A stretch of DNA of 64,000 nucleotides, from positions 123,385,786 to 123,449,785 of the forward strand of contig CM039462.1 of NCBI GenBank assembly GCA_022414725.1, read 5' to 3'. Positions 31,640 to 43,430 of the stretch are shown here, piece by piece. The stretch's first letter is position 1, and the number at the start of each line of letters is the position of its first letter. The notes under the pieces were generated by a model. It worked only from the letters and a program-made list of their open reading frames with translations, searched no databases and had not been told where the DNA came from. The position numbers were made by a program, and so were the translations under genes. Source of the DNA: Microglena sp. YARC (Eukaryota > Chlorophyta > Chlorophyceae > Chlamydomonadales > Chlamydomonadaceae).

Positions 31640-33824
31640 ATGCAACTTCCGCGTGGGCCTCCTGCTGGCTTTGAGAAACTCAATGAACACAATGGGATTT
31701 CTTGGTCGCGCGGCATGAGCAGCGTCATTATTAGCAATGGCTGCGACCTTATTCTTCCTCCGAAGTTTCGGGTTCCCACTGATTGGCTTGATGATTGCGC
31801 GCCAGCGGCCTCTGCTGCCGGAGAGGAGTCTCCTTCCGCCATCGTGGAAGCCACCCCCCCCCAGTCATACCTCCATCTTTCCGACTCCTTCTCCTTTTGT
31901 CCAACGCCTCTCTGTTGAGGTTGAGGACGCTCTGATGAATCTTTGCTGTGTTCAGACACAGATCATCAAGTATGCTTCGGGTCCTGTGCCGGCCACTGCC
32001 CAGTTTTGGGGTGGCTGCCAGTCTGACGATTACCTGACAGAAGATGAGCAGGAGTTCAAGGACTACTGTGCTGCCAACCGTTCCGACTCTGAGGACTTGC
32101 AGAGTGCTAAGAGTGGCGACTTCGGTGGAGCGACTCCGACTACTGCTACTCGAGTCTTTGAGACTTCTCCTGTTTCGCCAGTGTTTGAGCCTGCTATTCC
32201 GTCGGCGCCTCTGCCTACACCTGCACCTACGCTAGCGCCCTTTCATGCACCTCTGCTTGTGCCACTTCCACCGGTCTACCCGGAGGTGGCCAAGCCGTCT
32301 TTGCTGCAACGCTCTGCGTCCTTCACCACCACCAACCCTCTGGAGCGAGGTCTTTCTGGCTACAACACTCGTGCTCGAGAAGCTGCTGCTACGGCTTCCC
32401 GCACTTCTGATGCTGGCCCCTCCATGGAGCCTCCTCCTCCCCCGCCTGTGGATCTGCCCCCTCCAGGGCCCCCACCCCCTCCAGTCTTGACTTCGCGGTC
32501 TCACGATTCTTGGGAGCATCTGCTCTCTGGTGGACCTCCTCCTGTGCTCCTGCTGCGGGACTTCCGTCTTGTCCGCCGAGCTCAATCCGAGCTTGGATCT
32601 CTGGATGGCATCTTGTACGGTAGGATGGATTATCACGCCACTCAGGCTAATGTTGATCTCAAGGGTCTTGTTCGACGTGTGATGGCATTCACTGAGCTAG
32701 GTCTCAAGTGCCGGTCTTTTCTAGGGCCTGTTCCGGAGGGGATTAGATATCCTCCTGCTAATGGGGTTACGTTTGGCGGTATGAGGCGTAGGAATGCTGA
32801 ACTGAAGGGTTACCAGTGGTTGGAGGTTCCCCGTCCTCTCTGTCCTGTAGAGCCTGATTTCGAGCTGGTAGTGAGTTTTGCGCGGTCCCTGCCTGAGGTT
32901 AGGAACATAGATGACCAGCGCGCGTATGACGCTGGTCTTGCGGCTGAGTATTTTCTGTCTGTTCGTAAGTCTTTAGCATCTCTCTCCCCTGCTCCTCCTG
33001 CTGGAACTTCGGCCTCTCATGGTGAGTCTCGTGTAGATCCTGCACTGTTGGGTTTTAGTGCTCTGCCCCTGGACCGTCAGGAGTTCATGTGTCTCACCAT
33101 GATGCTTGCGAACATGACGGATGCGATGGTCAAGGTGTATCAGGACTTCGCCACTCCTCGGGATATCTTTTTGCATATCCGGAGGCAGCAGTCTGATGCC
33201 CTTGCCGCTCGTGTCCCTCTCATGCTCGTCGAGCTTCAACGTGCGTCCATGGACAATTCTGAGCCTGTGGATAATTTCTTTCGCAGGGTCCGCGGTTTGT
33301 GCACTGACCTCCGCAGTGCTGGGTATCCACAGACTCAGCGTCATGCCATGTACACTATTGTTCAGGGCATCACTCACCCCCGCTTCGACTCTCTGAGGCT
33401 ACAATTTGGTACGTTGCTGTATCAGAAGCTGCCTGTTGATTACTGGACCTGTCTTGCAGCATATAGGTCGTTAGATTTCTTGAATGTGTCTCTCCCCAAG
33501 TCGGATCCCAGGCATCCTGGTTGGTCCCGCGACCCTCCCCATGTCCCTGCCAATGCTGCTTTCCAGCGTGGCCGGGGGCCTGGTGCTCAGGGTTCCGGGG
33601 CTACCAAGAGGCGCCTGGATTGCGCTTGGGGGCCCTGTCCTTCCAAAACGACCCACTCGGAGGAACGCTGCTGGACGAAGTATCCGCACCTGCGAAAGAC
33701 CAAGGCTGGTGTACCGGGCAGTGAACCCGTGCCCATTGCCTTGGCCCTTCCAGGTTCGCTGACTCGTAAGCAGATGTCCTCCTTGCAGGCTCAGATTGAC
33801 GGGTACGCCATGTCCAAGAACTAG
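31640..33824 (+). CDS. Gag of copia-2 (one frameshift)
   Basis: Starts MQLPRGPPAGFEKL as in copia-1. The first frame stops at 31918 because of an extra base in a C run near 31855; the remainder is open from there to TAG 33822–33824. It has a proline-rich middle, a capsid-like region (EFMCLTMMLANMTDAM, HAMYTIVQGITHPRFDSL) and a cysteine/histidine cluster C-x4-C-x5-H-x4-C near residue 640, a zinc-knuckle variant with non-standard spacing. Confidence 0.92.
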
Positions 33825-33877
33825 GAGGTACGCTCTGTCCTATTCTCTTGCACTACGAAGTTCTCTAATGTGTGTAG
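33803..33877 (+). other. Candidate 75-nt intron spanning the gag stop of copia-2
   Basis: GACGG|GTACGCC … TGTGTAG|CCCGAG. Splicing would drop the TAG at 33822–33824 and give a continuous gag–pol frame. Length, phase and ends equal those in copia-1. Confidence 0.5.
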
Positions 33878-36800
33878 CCCGAGTCTTTCTGAGGGTGTCT
33901 GGCATGTGGACTCTGGAGCTGGAATGTCCATAACAGGTGATAAGTCTTTGTTCACTGTGTATAGGGCTTCTGCACATGGTCCTGCAGTTCGATTTGGTGA
34001 TGGGGTGATTCAACGGTCAGAAGGTATGGGATCCATTGTGTTATGTAGTGATTGGTTACCAACATCAATCACTCTAACTGATGTTCTCTACATACCCCAC
34101 TGTCCGGTGAACCTCCTGTCAGTAAATGCTGTGGCTCATTCTCTCCACTGCCAGGTTTCTTTTGATAGTCTTAGTTGCACTGCCACTCAGGGCTCTTCTG
34201 TTCTCTGGTCTTTCCCTGCCTCCAGTGATGGTGTTTACAAGTTTGCATGTAAGCCTTGTCGCACCACCCGTCGCTGTTTCAGAGTTGCTGACGATTATCC
34301 AGCGTTTGCACTTGATGTTGATGAGGACGGTGGAGTTGTTATCCCTACCACTCCTGCATGGCTGTGGCATAGGCGGTTGGGTCACCCCGGCTATGATGCC
34401 ATGCACAACCTTGTTAAGAAAGGTATGGTTAAGAACTTACCCCTCACTCTCGGTCAAGTGCGGAGACTGGCTAAGATCCCTTGTGATGCTTGTCAGAAGG
34501 CTAAGGGCAAACGTCTCCCTTTTCCTAAAGAAAGCAAAACTCATATCCGTGCACCTCTCCAACGGCTTCACTTGGATATCATGGGACCGGTTCATATTAG
34601 GGGCCTGCGTGGGGAGTTTTATATTCTGTGCCTCACAGACCAATACTCTGGCTATGCTGAGGTATTGTGCTTGAGGACCAGGGATGAAGCTCCCTTAGCA
34701 GTCCAAACTATCATCCTCAGATGGATGAATCAGCTGCATGGGTTTGCCTTTAAATGTCTGAGATCTGACAGGGCCAAGGAGTTTATTGTTAAGTGGTTCG
34801 AGGATTGGCTGATATCGGTTGGGGCAGTGCATGAGTTATCGTTGGCATACACTGCACAGCAGAATGCAACTGTGGAGAGGTACAATGGGGTCTTGCAGTC
34901 TGTAGCTAGAAGCATCCACCTGGAGTCTAAACTAGCTAAGTCTTTCTGGCCCTATGCCTTCCTAGCTGCTTGTTACCTTCGTAATCGGCTGCCCAATCAG
35001 GGAGACAAAACTCCTTATGAGCTGTTTTTTGGGGTCGTGCCTGATATGTCGTTGTTGCGTGTGTTTGGTTGCCCTTGCTACATCACGTTAGTCAATGGGA
35101 AAAAGCGCAACAAGCTAGACGAAAGGGCGTTATCTGGTAGACTGGTTGGGTATTCCCTGGTGAGTAAGGGTTATTTTGTTTGGGTTCCTAAGTTGCGCCA
35201 GGTAGTAGAGAGTCGTGATGTACTCTTCTATGAACAGTTTAGCTATAACTGTATTCCTGGGCTATCTCCCTATGACGGGTCTCCGTACGTCTCTCGCATC
35301 CCTGCCGCTATCAACGGACACATGCCTGAGTCTGCGGTTAATTCCTTAGACCCTTTGCTAACCCCAATTGTCGACCGCTGCCCTGGTCATGGGATGACCT
35401 TGCGTCCCAGGTCAGGGGCTGATGGTGCTGCATTGCGTGTGAAGGCACTGGGCGGGCGGGATTCCGATGTCCTTTCAGATAAGATTTTACCCGAATCTCA
35501 GGGGGTCGCCAGGCCCTCCTCTGCGCCAAGTTCCGTCGGCGAAGCTCTAGGATTAAGGCAGTCTCAGATCATAGTGGAGCCTGTTACAGGTCCATTGCCT
35601 AATAGTCGCCAACCTCCGACCACCTCGGATGGCTCGCAGGTGTTGTTAATACCTTCGCCTCCTGCCATCCCTGGTGGATTATTCGGGTCAAGCCCATGTG
35701 ACGATGTAGCCGTTGCCGATAGCGCAAGTGATGATCTTGATCATTGGTCTGGTTCCGATACTGCGTATGGCTGGGGTGTTCCAGTCGACCCAGGCTTCGT
35801 TGAGATAGAGGCAAATAAGGCCGGCCATGTTCAACCGGGCAGTAGTTCTGCGCTGGGGGCTGTACTACCGGTTACTGCTGATACTGCTGATATCCCCGCT
35901 GCTCATGTACAAGTAAACTGCTTGTACGTGGGAGCTTATATTTCCACCTCCACTGAACTAACCTATAAAGCTGCCATGCTTCCTACCAACCCTGACAGAG
36001 ATCAATGGCTGCTTGCTATGAAGGATGAGATGGCGTCCCTACATGCCCATGGTACTTGGGCTCTCACTCCTCAGCCTCCTAAGCAGAGGATCCTGTCTGG
36101 CAGGTGGTTATTTGTGAAGAAGGTTGGGGTTGATGGTTCTCTGCGCTTCAAGGCACGTTTTGTGGTCCGTGGTTTTCTGCAGCGTCCTGGGATGGACTTT
36201 CATGACGTATATGCCCCCGTCTCCTCTAAAGCAGGTCTGAGGGTGCTCCTGGCTGCCATCACTCATAGGAAGATGTTTGTTCGGCAGCTGGACATCAAGA
36301 CTGCATTTCTGAATGCTAAGCTGGAACCTGGTCTGGACCTGTACTGCCACCAGCCTGAGGGCTTTAAGGTACTTGGTCCTAACGGTGTTCCCCTTGTGTG
36401 CAAACTGATCAAGTCCTTTATGGTTTGAAACAGGCACCCAGGGCTTGGTGTAGGGATGTCAAGCGGGTTTTGGTTGCACATGGGTTTACTATGTGCAAGG
36501 CAGAACCTGCTCTGTATTTTATGAGGGATTCTATTGGTGGGTGGAGCTATGTCCTGACCTATGTTGATGATTTTATCTGTGCTTTTAGTGAGCTGGATAG
36601 GTATGATTTGCTGATCAAGGCTATGAGGAAGGCTGGCTGGGAGGTCAAAGAGATGGGTGTACCGGTTCAGTTCCTGTCATTGGACATGGCTGTTTCACTT
36701 GACTCTGACGGCAGGTGTGTTCAAGTCAACCTCTCCCAGCACTCTTACATTGTTGATCTGGTGGAGCAGTTTGGGCTTACTGCTGCTACCAAGCCCAAGT

Positions 36801-37531
36801 TTGCTGCCCCCATGGCCAAATGCACCGTCACTGACCCTCCTGGGGACCCCCTGGTCTCCAACAGCCAGTACCTCTCTCTTGTGGGTGCTTTGCTTTACCT
36901 GGCTACTTGCACCAGGCCTGATATTTCTTTTGCTGTGAGCTACCTGTCCAGGTTTTCTGCTCGCCCTACTGCTCCCCTCTGGGGGGCAGCCAAGCGTTTG
37001 CTCTTGTATTTGAGGACCCATTCCCACCTGGGACTCACTAACACCCACAGCCCTGAGTTCTCTTTTACTGTCTTTAGTGACTCATCCTTTGCTGATGATG
37101 GGTCTGACAGGAGGTCTCAGACTGGCTTTGCTGTGCTGGCTGGAGGGTGCATCGTGAACTGGATGAGCAAGAGGCAGCCCACTGTTGCCATTAGCTCTAG
37201 TGAAGCTGAGTATCAGGCCCTGTCTCAGGCTGACAGGGAGGTGCAATGGTTGAAGAAGTTGAGGGTAGATCTGGGTCTGCCTTGTGATCTGGTTACCATT
37301 CAGGGTGACAACTTAGGGTCTCTGAGTTGGGCAAATGACTGGCAGCTCCTCCCTCGCAGCAAGCACATTGATGTTATTCATCACTACATCAAGGAGCTGG
37401 TGGAGGATGGCCAACTGGATGTTGCCTATGTTAACACTAAGGACAACTGTGCTGACCCCTTCACCAAGCCTCTTGATCCTGCTGTGTTCTGGCGGTTTGT
37501 CCGCATGCTTGGAATGACCGCTTCTTCTTAG
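33878..37531 (+). CDS. Pol polyprotein of copia-2
   Basis: Protease DSGAG near 33909. Pre-integrase zinc region WHRRLGHPGYDAMHN … CDACQKAKG at 34369–34510. Integrase Asp/Asp/Glu lie in LHLDIMGP (about 34570), LRSDRAKEF (about 34765) and NATVERYNG (about 34865). Reverse transcriptase has QLDIKTAFLNA and YVDD at 36560–36571. RNase H has FSDSSFADDGS and SSSEAEYQAL. A one-base deletion near 36415 (TCCTTTATGG against TCCCTTTATGG in copia-1) splits the frame; otherwise it is open to TAG 37529–37531. Confidence 0.96.
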
Positions 37532-37844
37532 GGTCATTTTTTTTCTGGTTACATCGGTTTTCTTTGGTTATCATTGTTTGGCATTAGGTTCCTATTCCCG
37601 GATCGGGTTTTCTATACCGTTGTTACCCATCTTTGATATTCGGTTTTTCATCTCTTTCTCACTTGGCAAATGTTTGGTTTTTGCCTTGTTTCATTCCTTC
37701 CTATAACCCTTTGGGTTCCATTTGAAGTTCTCTCGATTTTTCGGAGTTCTTTGATTTTTTGTTTCATCTGTTACATATAGTTCTATGTCCCCAGTGCCAT
37801 AGGTGGAGAAGTAGTATTGTATGTCACCTGTGTCATAGGTGGAG

Positions 37845-38176
37845 TGTCAGCATGAATTGCGGTGCTCTCACGCGTTTTATGACTTGGTGACTACTTATGT
37901 ACTTCCTTAGAACTATCGGCTCTGCCAGCTTCCTGTAGTGACAGCTTCCCGTAGACTGTGTCATCCTTTGAGTGACTCAGTGGCAGCTTCTTGTTGGCTG
38001 CGTCACCAGTCTTGCCTGTACCCTGTTAGGTTCCTGGCTGCCGCCCCCTTTCACCACTGGTGCCCCTTTATGGGTCACCTGTGCTTGTAATGCTATTCTC
38101 GTCTCCGTGTATAGATTGGCGCGTCTGTTCCGCTGCAACATCTCTGTCCACTCTTCGGAGTGCTTAATAGCTGATA
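37845..38176 (+). repeat. 3' LTR of copia-2
   Basis: 332 bp, preceded by CATAGGTGGAG (polypurine tract) and followed by AGAAC. Confidence 0.95.
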
Positions 38177-38181
38177 AGAAC

Positions 38182-39069
38182 AGAAAGATGCAACAGAAAA
38201 ATATGACACTAAAGACCAAGGAAAATGGCTGAATCACAACAAGCACCAAACTAAAGCAAGGTGTGCATATAACCAGTCACATATCAAAGGCACAGGGAAA
38301 ACCCAATCATTAAGTACACTCCTGTGGGTATCGCACAGAGGGGGACTATGATGGCATGATTGGGAACTGTCACCAACCCACACTGAATAGATGTGGGCTC
38401 ATCAACCAATACTAAGGAGACTATATTCATACTAAGACATAAGAAACTAGAGATTTGAAGTAGGCTCCTCCCATCTTGGATACATGAGCTCCTCTCATCT
38501 CGAGATACGCCAGCTCCTCCCATCTTGAGGCCCAGCAGCTCCTTCAGATCAAGATAATGTCTGCCAAAGGTGACATCATCTTAGTGCAGGCAAGTCAAAG
38601 GTATATTCTTGGTCAAAACCTGCGAGGGAGGGAGGTACAAGAAGCTCCACGAGCAAGCTGCATAATCAGCAGTATCAGCAATATCCAGAGCTTTCTCTAA
38701 GAAGTCGCAAACAATCACTACTTATAAATCCACTGCAAGGTTCGCCCAAGGTGTTAACGAAGGGTTGCCGACCCGCAAAACTACTTCTTGATCTATATTC
38801 AACACTAGCAAACTAGAGCCCACAGCTCCTCCACGCTGAATCTCTAATAAAGCCTAGGTGGATCCCATACTCCTCCTAATGGGGAAGAGGGTCAAAACAT
38901 GACGTACAGCCACATTACTACATGGATACATGCAGTGTTCACATTCACCAGAAATGGTCACCTAGATAACACAATACACCACATAAGCAGTCGAGAAGGT
39001 AGCACACAAGACTGACTGCACACAAGGACACATGGGCACACACAAAAAAGGCACACGGGGACCAGATCT
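38182..39069 (-). other. Noncoding interior of the host LTR element
   Basis: About 890 bp between copia-2 and the acidic reading frame with no long frame. CTCCTCCCATCTTG-type blocks recur near 38470–38530. Confidence 0.5.
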
Positions 39070-39948
39070 CTACCCAATACCCATACGAGGAGGCCAGAAG
39101 GAGGGCCGGGGAAACCTGCGGAAGAAGCATGGCAGGGGTAGAGGGAAGAGACAGGGGGAGCGCAGGGTGTGCAACGGCAGGGACAGAGGGGAGGTAGTGG
39201 TGGTGGATGCTGAGTCGGGGGCAATTGGGTTAGGCTTGGTACTGGGGTTGTGGTTGGGCATTGTCTGCCATGGTGTAGCACAGAAGGTAGTACCAGCCGA
39301 GACACTTGTAGCAGCACAGGGATCATCAGACGGTGCCGCCAAACTTATGCCAAACACTGATTGATCACGGACAGCAGCAAGGGCATGCTTAGATATAGCA
39401 GGAGGCACAACAAGAGCAGCATGACACACAATATTGGTTGCGTCCTGCTCAGGCTCGTCATCATCATCAGAGTCTTCCTCCTTGTCCGAGCTATCTGTAG
39501 GGGTAGGCTCAGACATGGGAAGGACAGCAAGAGCATGTGCAGCACTATCAAGCTCCTCATCAAGATGGAAGCAGGACTGCTCAGGCTTAGCATCATCATC
39601 AGATTCTTCCTCTTTCTCTGGGCTATCTGCAAGGGTGGGCGCAGACATGAGAGGGACAGCAAGGGGAGGCGAAGCACGATAAAGCGTAAGGAGTAAGCAG
39701 GACCGTCCAGGCTTGGTGTCATCTGCGTCATCATCAGATTCGTCGCCTTGATTTTCCGAGGTACTTGCAGGGGTAGGCGCAGGCGCAGACATGGGAAGAA
39801 CAGCAAGAGCAGGCGAAGCACGATCAAGCTCCTGAAGGAGTATGCAATACTGCCAGGTCGAGGCAAGAGTCATGGGTGGGACGGGGTCCCCAAAATCATT
39901 GCCCATACCTACGATCAGAGCTCTAAGCGCATACAAATTACAGGATTA
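39070..39948 (-). CDS. Acidic repeat protein of the host LTR element (fragment)
   Basis: An open frame from the LINE junction to a stop at 39070–39072. It holds three imperfect 40–45-residue repeats, each with LAVLPMSxPxP or a variant followed by an acidic run (SDDDADD, SDDDAK, SDDDDE), then a Pro/Ser-rich tail. The part at 42131–42428 may be its N-terminal continuation, split by the LINE. A gag-like role is only inferred from location. Confidence 0.45.
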
Positions 39949-42130
39949 CAATGGGCTGCAGCTGCCTTGGTACCCGTACCCAAATCCAAAGGCAGTGTGT
40001 ATGACAAGGACAACTATCGAGGTCTTGCGGTGAGCAACTCCATAGGAAAGATCTTCTCCCTTTGCATGCTACGTAGACTAGATGATTGGTCAGAAGAATT
40101 CAACCTCAGAGCCGCTGGCCAATATGGATTTAGAAGTGGTAGGGGTACTGCAGATGCATCATTCATTCTTAACCATATTGTAGATAAATATATAGAGAAG
40201 AAAAAACCACTCTTTGTGGCTTTTGTTGATTTCAAGAAGGCTTATGATTGGGTCAACAGAGACTTGCTATGGGATTGCTTAGCAAGGCTAGGAGTCAAGG
40301 ACCCCTATCTCAGTATTCTGAAGTCCATGTATAATCATGTTGTTTTCCAAGTTCGCCTACATGGGGACATTGGATCCTCCTTTCCATCCCTTGTAGGAGT
40401 TAAACAAGGAGACCCCCTATCCCCACTCCTATTCGGTCTGTTCATTGATAGAATTGAATCGTTCCTCCAATCCAAGCTCCCAAATGTAGGGGCTGAGCTT
40501 AGGGGAAAGATTCTGCAACTGTTACTTTATGCTGATGACCTAGCTATAATGGCAGAATCCCCGGCAGATATGCAAGCGATGCTTGACTGCCTGAGAGATT
40601 TCTGCGAGGCTACTAAGATGGCTGTGAATATAAAGAAAACTGAGATTGTCGTTTTCAACAAACAATTCTGTGATGAGGCCCGCATGGATCCTGATTACAA
40701 ATTTGTCTATGATGGAGCACAACTTTCTACAAAGTTATATTTTATCTACTTGGGATCCCTCTTTGTGGATGGTGACTCAAGCAATCGTGCAAAAGCTGCT
40801 TTTTCTAGGATGCTCACTAAGGCCCAAAAGGCACACCACATGCTTCGTAGGCGATGCCATACTATGGAGATATACAATATTGATATTCTCACCCACCTGT
40901 TTGATTCTCTTGTACAACCTATCCTGAATTTTGGCTGTGAGGTGTGGGCTCCTTCTATTCTGAACAACACACTTATCTCAAATGACCATGCTTGTGAGAA
41001 ATGGCATAGAGGTATACTTAAACAAATGTTGGGTGTTTGCCAATCTACTACATCTAATATTATCATGGAAGAGCTGGGTAGAACCCCGTTGTGTTTTGCT
41101 TGGCTTAAACAAGCTTTGCGCTTCTGGAACAAGACCATACATAAAGAACCTGAGGATCTCATTAGAATGGCTCTTGAGGAATCTTTTGACTCCAACACTG
41201 GCTGGGTTCATGACTTGCGTTGTGCTCTCCACAAGCTAGGATCCAGTAAAAACATCAACATTTTGGAGGCTGTCGATGTCGAAGGTATTATGTCTGAAGT
41301 TTTTGAGTCATGGAGGTTTAAGTACCCAAGTGACACCAATGCAGTTAGAGACATCCCTGGTGAGAGAAGGGTTGGCTTTAAACGCCTCCGATACCAAAAA
41401 TGGTTCGCAGCCAACAGCAATGATGAGAATGGCTTGATTCCCTTTACATCCGCCTTACATAAGCAGGATCAGATTCGTTCTATAGCACAGTTTAGAATGG
41501 GTTCCCATTGGCTGAACACAGAAAGAATGAGGGTGGTGGATAGAGCACACATCCCTCGCTCAATGAGACACTGTCAAATGTGTGGGTTCCAAAAACCTGA
41601 GGATGAAATGCATATGTTTGAGTGCCCTTTTTATAATGATATTCGCCTCCGCTACCAGAATCTGTTTACAGATATTTATAGGCATGTCCATGAGGATACC
41701 GACTTAACCGTATGGAATGTGGAATTCTGCGATTCCACATTCAGAACCTTTATGAATGGAAATGGCACTAAGTCTTTTTGGAGCAACCTAGCCGACTATC
41801 TTTCTACTTGTAGAAGAGCAAGACAGGAAGCCCTGGACTGCTTAGTGCCACCGTAATTTATTATCCCTTTTTTTTCTTCTTGAGACTTCTCATTTGTTAG
41901 CTTCTTACCTCCGCCACTGTAAGTGGTTGAGATCTGGGTCCTGCTCTAAGGGGTTTAATACCTACGCCACCAAAACGGTGGTTGGGAGTTTGGTTTGTTT
42001 GTCCTCGACACACCCCTGATGTAATGGGGTTTTTTGATTTGTGGGTGCTTTTTCTTTTTGTTTAAAGCACAGAGTCTCATACACCCTCGCGGTGTCAAGT
42101 AGACTTTAACATGTAATGTAATGTAATGTA
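39949..42130 (+). mobile_element. LINE (non-LTR retrotransposon), 5'-truncated copy A
   Basis: Open from the truncation to TAA 41854–41856, about 635 codons. Reverse transcriptase shows FVDFKKAYDWVNR, GVKQGDPLSPLLFGLFIDR and LLYADDLAIMAES (YADD near 40530). A C-terminal Cys/His cluster reads CQMCGF … HMFEC. The 3' UTR is 41857–42110 and the tail is (TGTAA)n. CAGGAT occurs near both ends (39941, 42135) and may be a target duplication. It lies in the host LTR element. The clade was not assigned. Confidence 0.95.
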
Positions 42131-42428
42131 AGGCCAGGATAATATGTTCAAGCCTTTCGTGTCTTGCTGTGAGGGGGTGCGCAATGATGATAAGAAGCTC
42201 TTCTACCATCAGTCCTGCAAGTTCCATACATTCGTGAATCTCGGGAAGAATCCTATGAAGGTGCGATGAACAGAGAGGATCAGAGCGAGAATGCAACTCG
42301 CATTCGAGGTAATCCCCCAGGTAAGTGCAAGTGGTGTTGATGAGGTGGGGGATGCTTGGCACCGAGTCACGGTGTGCGACAAAGATGTCAAGGCTGATCC
42401 GGATGTCTCCTGGGAAGTAGCCCATCAA
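42131..42428 (-). CDS. N-terminal part of host LTR element protein (fragment)
   Basis: Begins MMGYFPGDIRIS and reads DIFVAHRDSVPSIPHL, ECELHSRSDP, MELAGLMVEELLIIIAHPL up to the LINE tail. It is placed where gag would start in the minus-strand LTR element. Family not recognised. Confidence 0.4.
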
Positions 42429-42640
42429 TGATCAGTGTGCAAGGCAGACAAATAGTGCGAGGTGTTCGGTGGTTTGGGCAAAGCGGTCACAATATTTCTT
42501 TCAGGGACGCACTCAGAACAGCCCTGCAGTCGCGTTTGGTTATCTAATTTTCGGAAGGCAAACGCCAGGCTCCTCGAACCCGGATAGTCTTGCAAAGCAG
42601 TGGGCAGTACTCCTGCCGATCCTGCCGGACCCAGCTTCTC

Positions 42641-42684
42641 TGGCGTCCTAGTAGCACAGTGGTTAGCGAGCTGAGCACAAAACC
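42641..42684 (-). promoter_or_regulatory. Primer-binding region resembling a tRNA 5' half
   Basis: Next to the 5' LTR the minus strand reads GGTTTTGTGCTCAGCTCGC. Its complement TAGCACAGTGGTTAGCGAG is like a tRNA D-arm with a box A (TAGCACAGTGG) and extends to a GGCGTCC acceptor-like start. This suggests priming by an internal tRNA site, as in copia, with an unusually long tRNA match. A tRNA-derived fragment is the alternative. Confidence 0.4.
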
Positions 42685-42850
42685 TGTTGGAGCATAAATA
42701 AGAACGATGCACTAGTTACATGAAGTAAAAGAGAGGTAACACAGCTCCGATGGCTGTCCAAGTAGAATGAGGTAGCTTCGTAGCTGAATAGCTACATGTA
42801 ACCCACGTGCTTGTCGGCAACGTGGGACTATCATCTCAGCTGTTCCAACA
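42685..42850 (-). repeat. 5' LTR of the host element
   Basis: 166 bp, two differences from 30910–31075; CAATG follows at 42851–42855. Confidence 0.85.
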
Positions 42851-43430
42851 CAATGTGGGACCCGCAGCATGCTGCCTGTCATCATGGCGCCCGCCCCACA
42901 CAGGGGCTGTAAATATACCAGATGGTGCATCATGTACTGCTGTACCGCATTATGCGCACTCCACACAGGGGCCGGAAGAATACCAGATGGTGCATCCTGT
43001 ACTGCTGAACCGCTGTAATCGAAGGCTCGTGGGCACGACAATTTACCCAAGTGTATGCTACGAGGAGCGAACAAGCTCGCATCATAATCCTCAAGGAGCC
43101 ATCGGCAATGTGGGACCGACAGCATGCATGGCTGATCATGGCGCCCGTTCCCCACAAAGGCTGAAAACATACCAGATGGTGCATCCCATACTGCTGTACT
43201 GCATTGTGCGCACTCCACACAGGGGCTGAAAGAATACCACATATTGCCTCTTGTACTGCTGTAATGCTGTAACCGAAGGCTCCTAGGTACCACATTTACC
43301 TCCTAGGTACCAGATTTAACGCGTGTCTGCAGCAAGGAGTGAACACCATCGCATCACACTCCTCAAGGAGCTAGCGGCAAAGTGAGATCGACAGCCTGCA
43401 GTTGCCATCATGGCGCCCGCAATGGACGGC
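42851..43430. repeat. Tandem units of about 170–190 bp
   Basis: GGCAATGTGGGACCGACAGCATGC, CATCATGGCGCCCGC, ACACAGGGGCTGAAA and ATACCAGATGGTGCATC recur near 42851, 42960, 43105 and 43380. The host LTR element is inserted in one unit: its left half ends at 30909 and its right half starts at 42851. Confidence 0.7.

Larger units (their letters stand above)
31272..38176 (+). mobile_element. Complete Ty1/copia LTR retrotransposon (copia-2)
   Basis: LTRs of 332 bp with about three differences and target duplication AGAAC (31267–31271, 38177–38181). Same family as copia-1 but with shorter, diverged LTRs. Only two frameshifts are apparent: in a C run at about 31853–31862 in gag and a one-base deletion near 36415 in pol. 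It is inserted in the host LTR element's internal region. Confidence 0.97.
30910..42850 (-). mobile_element. Host LTR element of a three-layer nest
   Basis: LTRs of 166 bp at 30910–31075 and 42685–42850 (two differences), TGTTGGA … TCCAACA, with target duplication CAATG at 30905–30909 and 42851–42855. A polypurine tract (GGGAGGAG on the minus strand, next to 31076) and a primer site beside 42684 show it runs on the minus strand. Without copia-2 and the LINE, its length is about 2.85 kb. No reverse transcriptase or integrase is seen, so it is non-autonomous. Confidence 0.85.

Noticed and set aside
39748..39948. N-terminal extension of the LINE protein from 39748
   Set aside because: The in-frame upstream part belongs to the host LTR element and is antisense to its acidic frame; the LINE begins at 39949.
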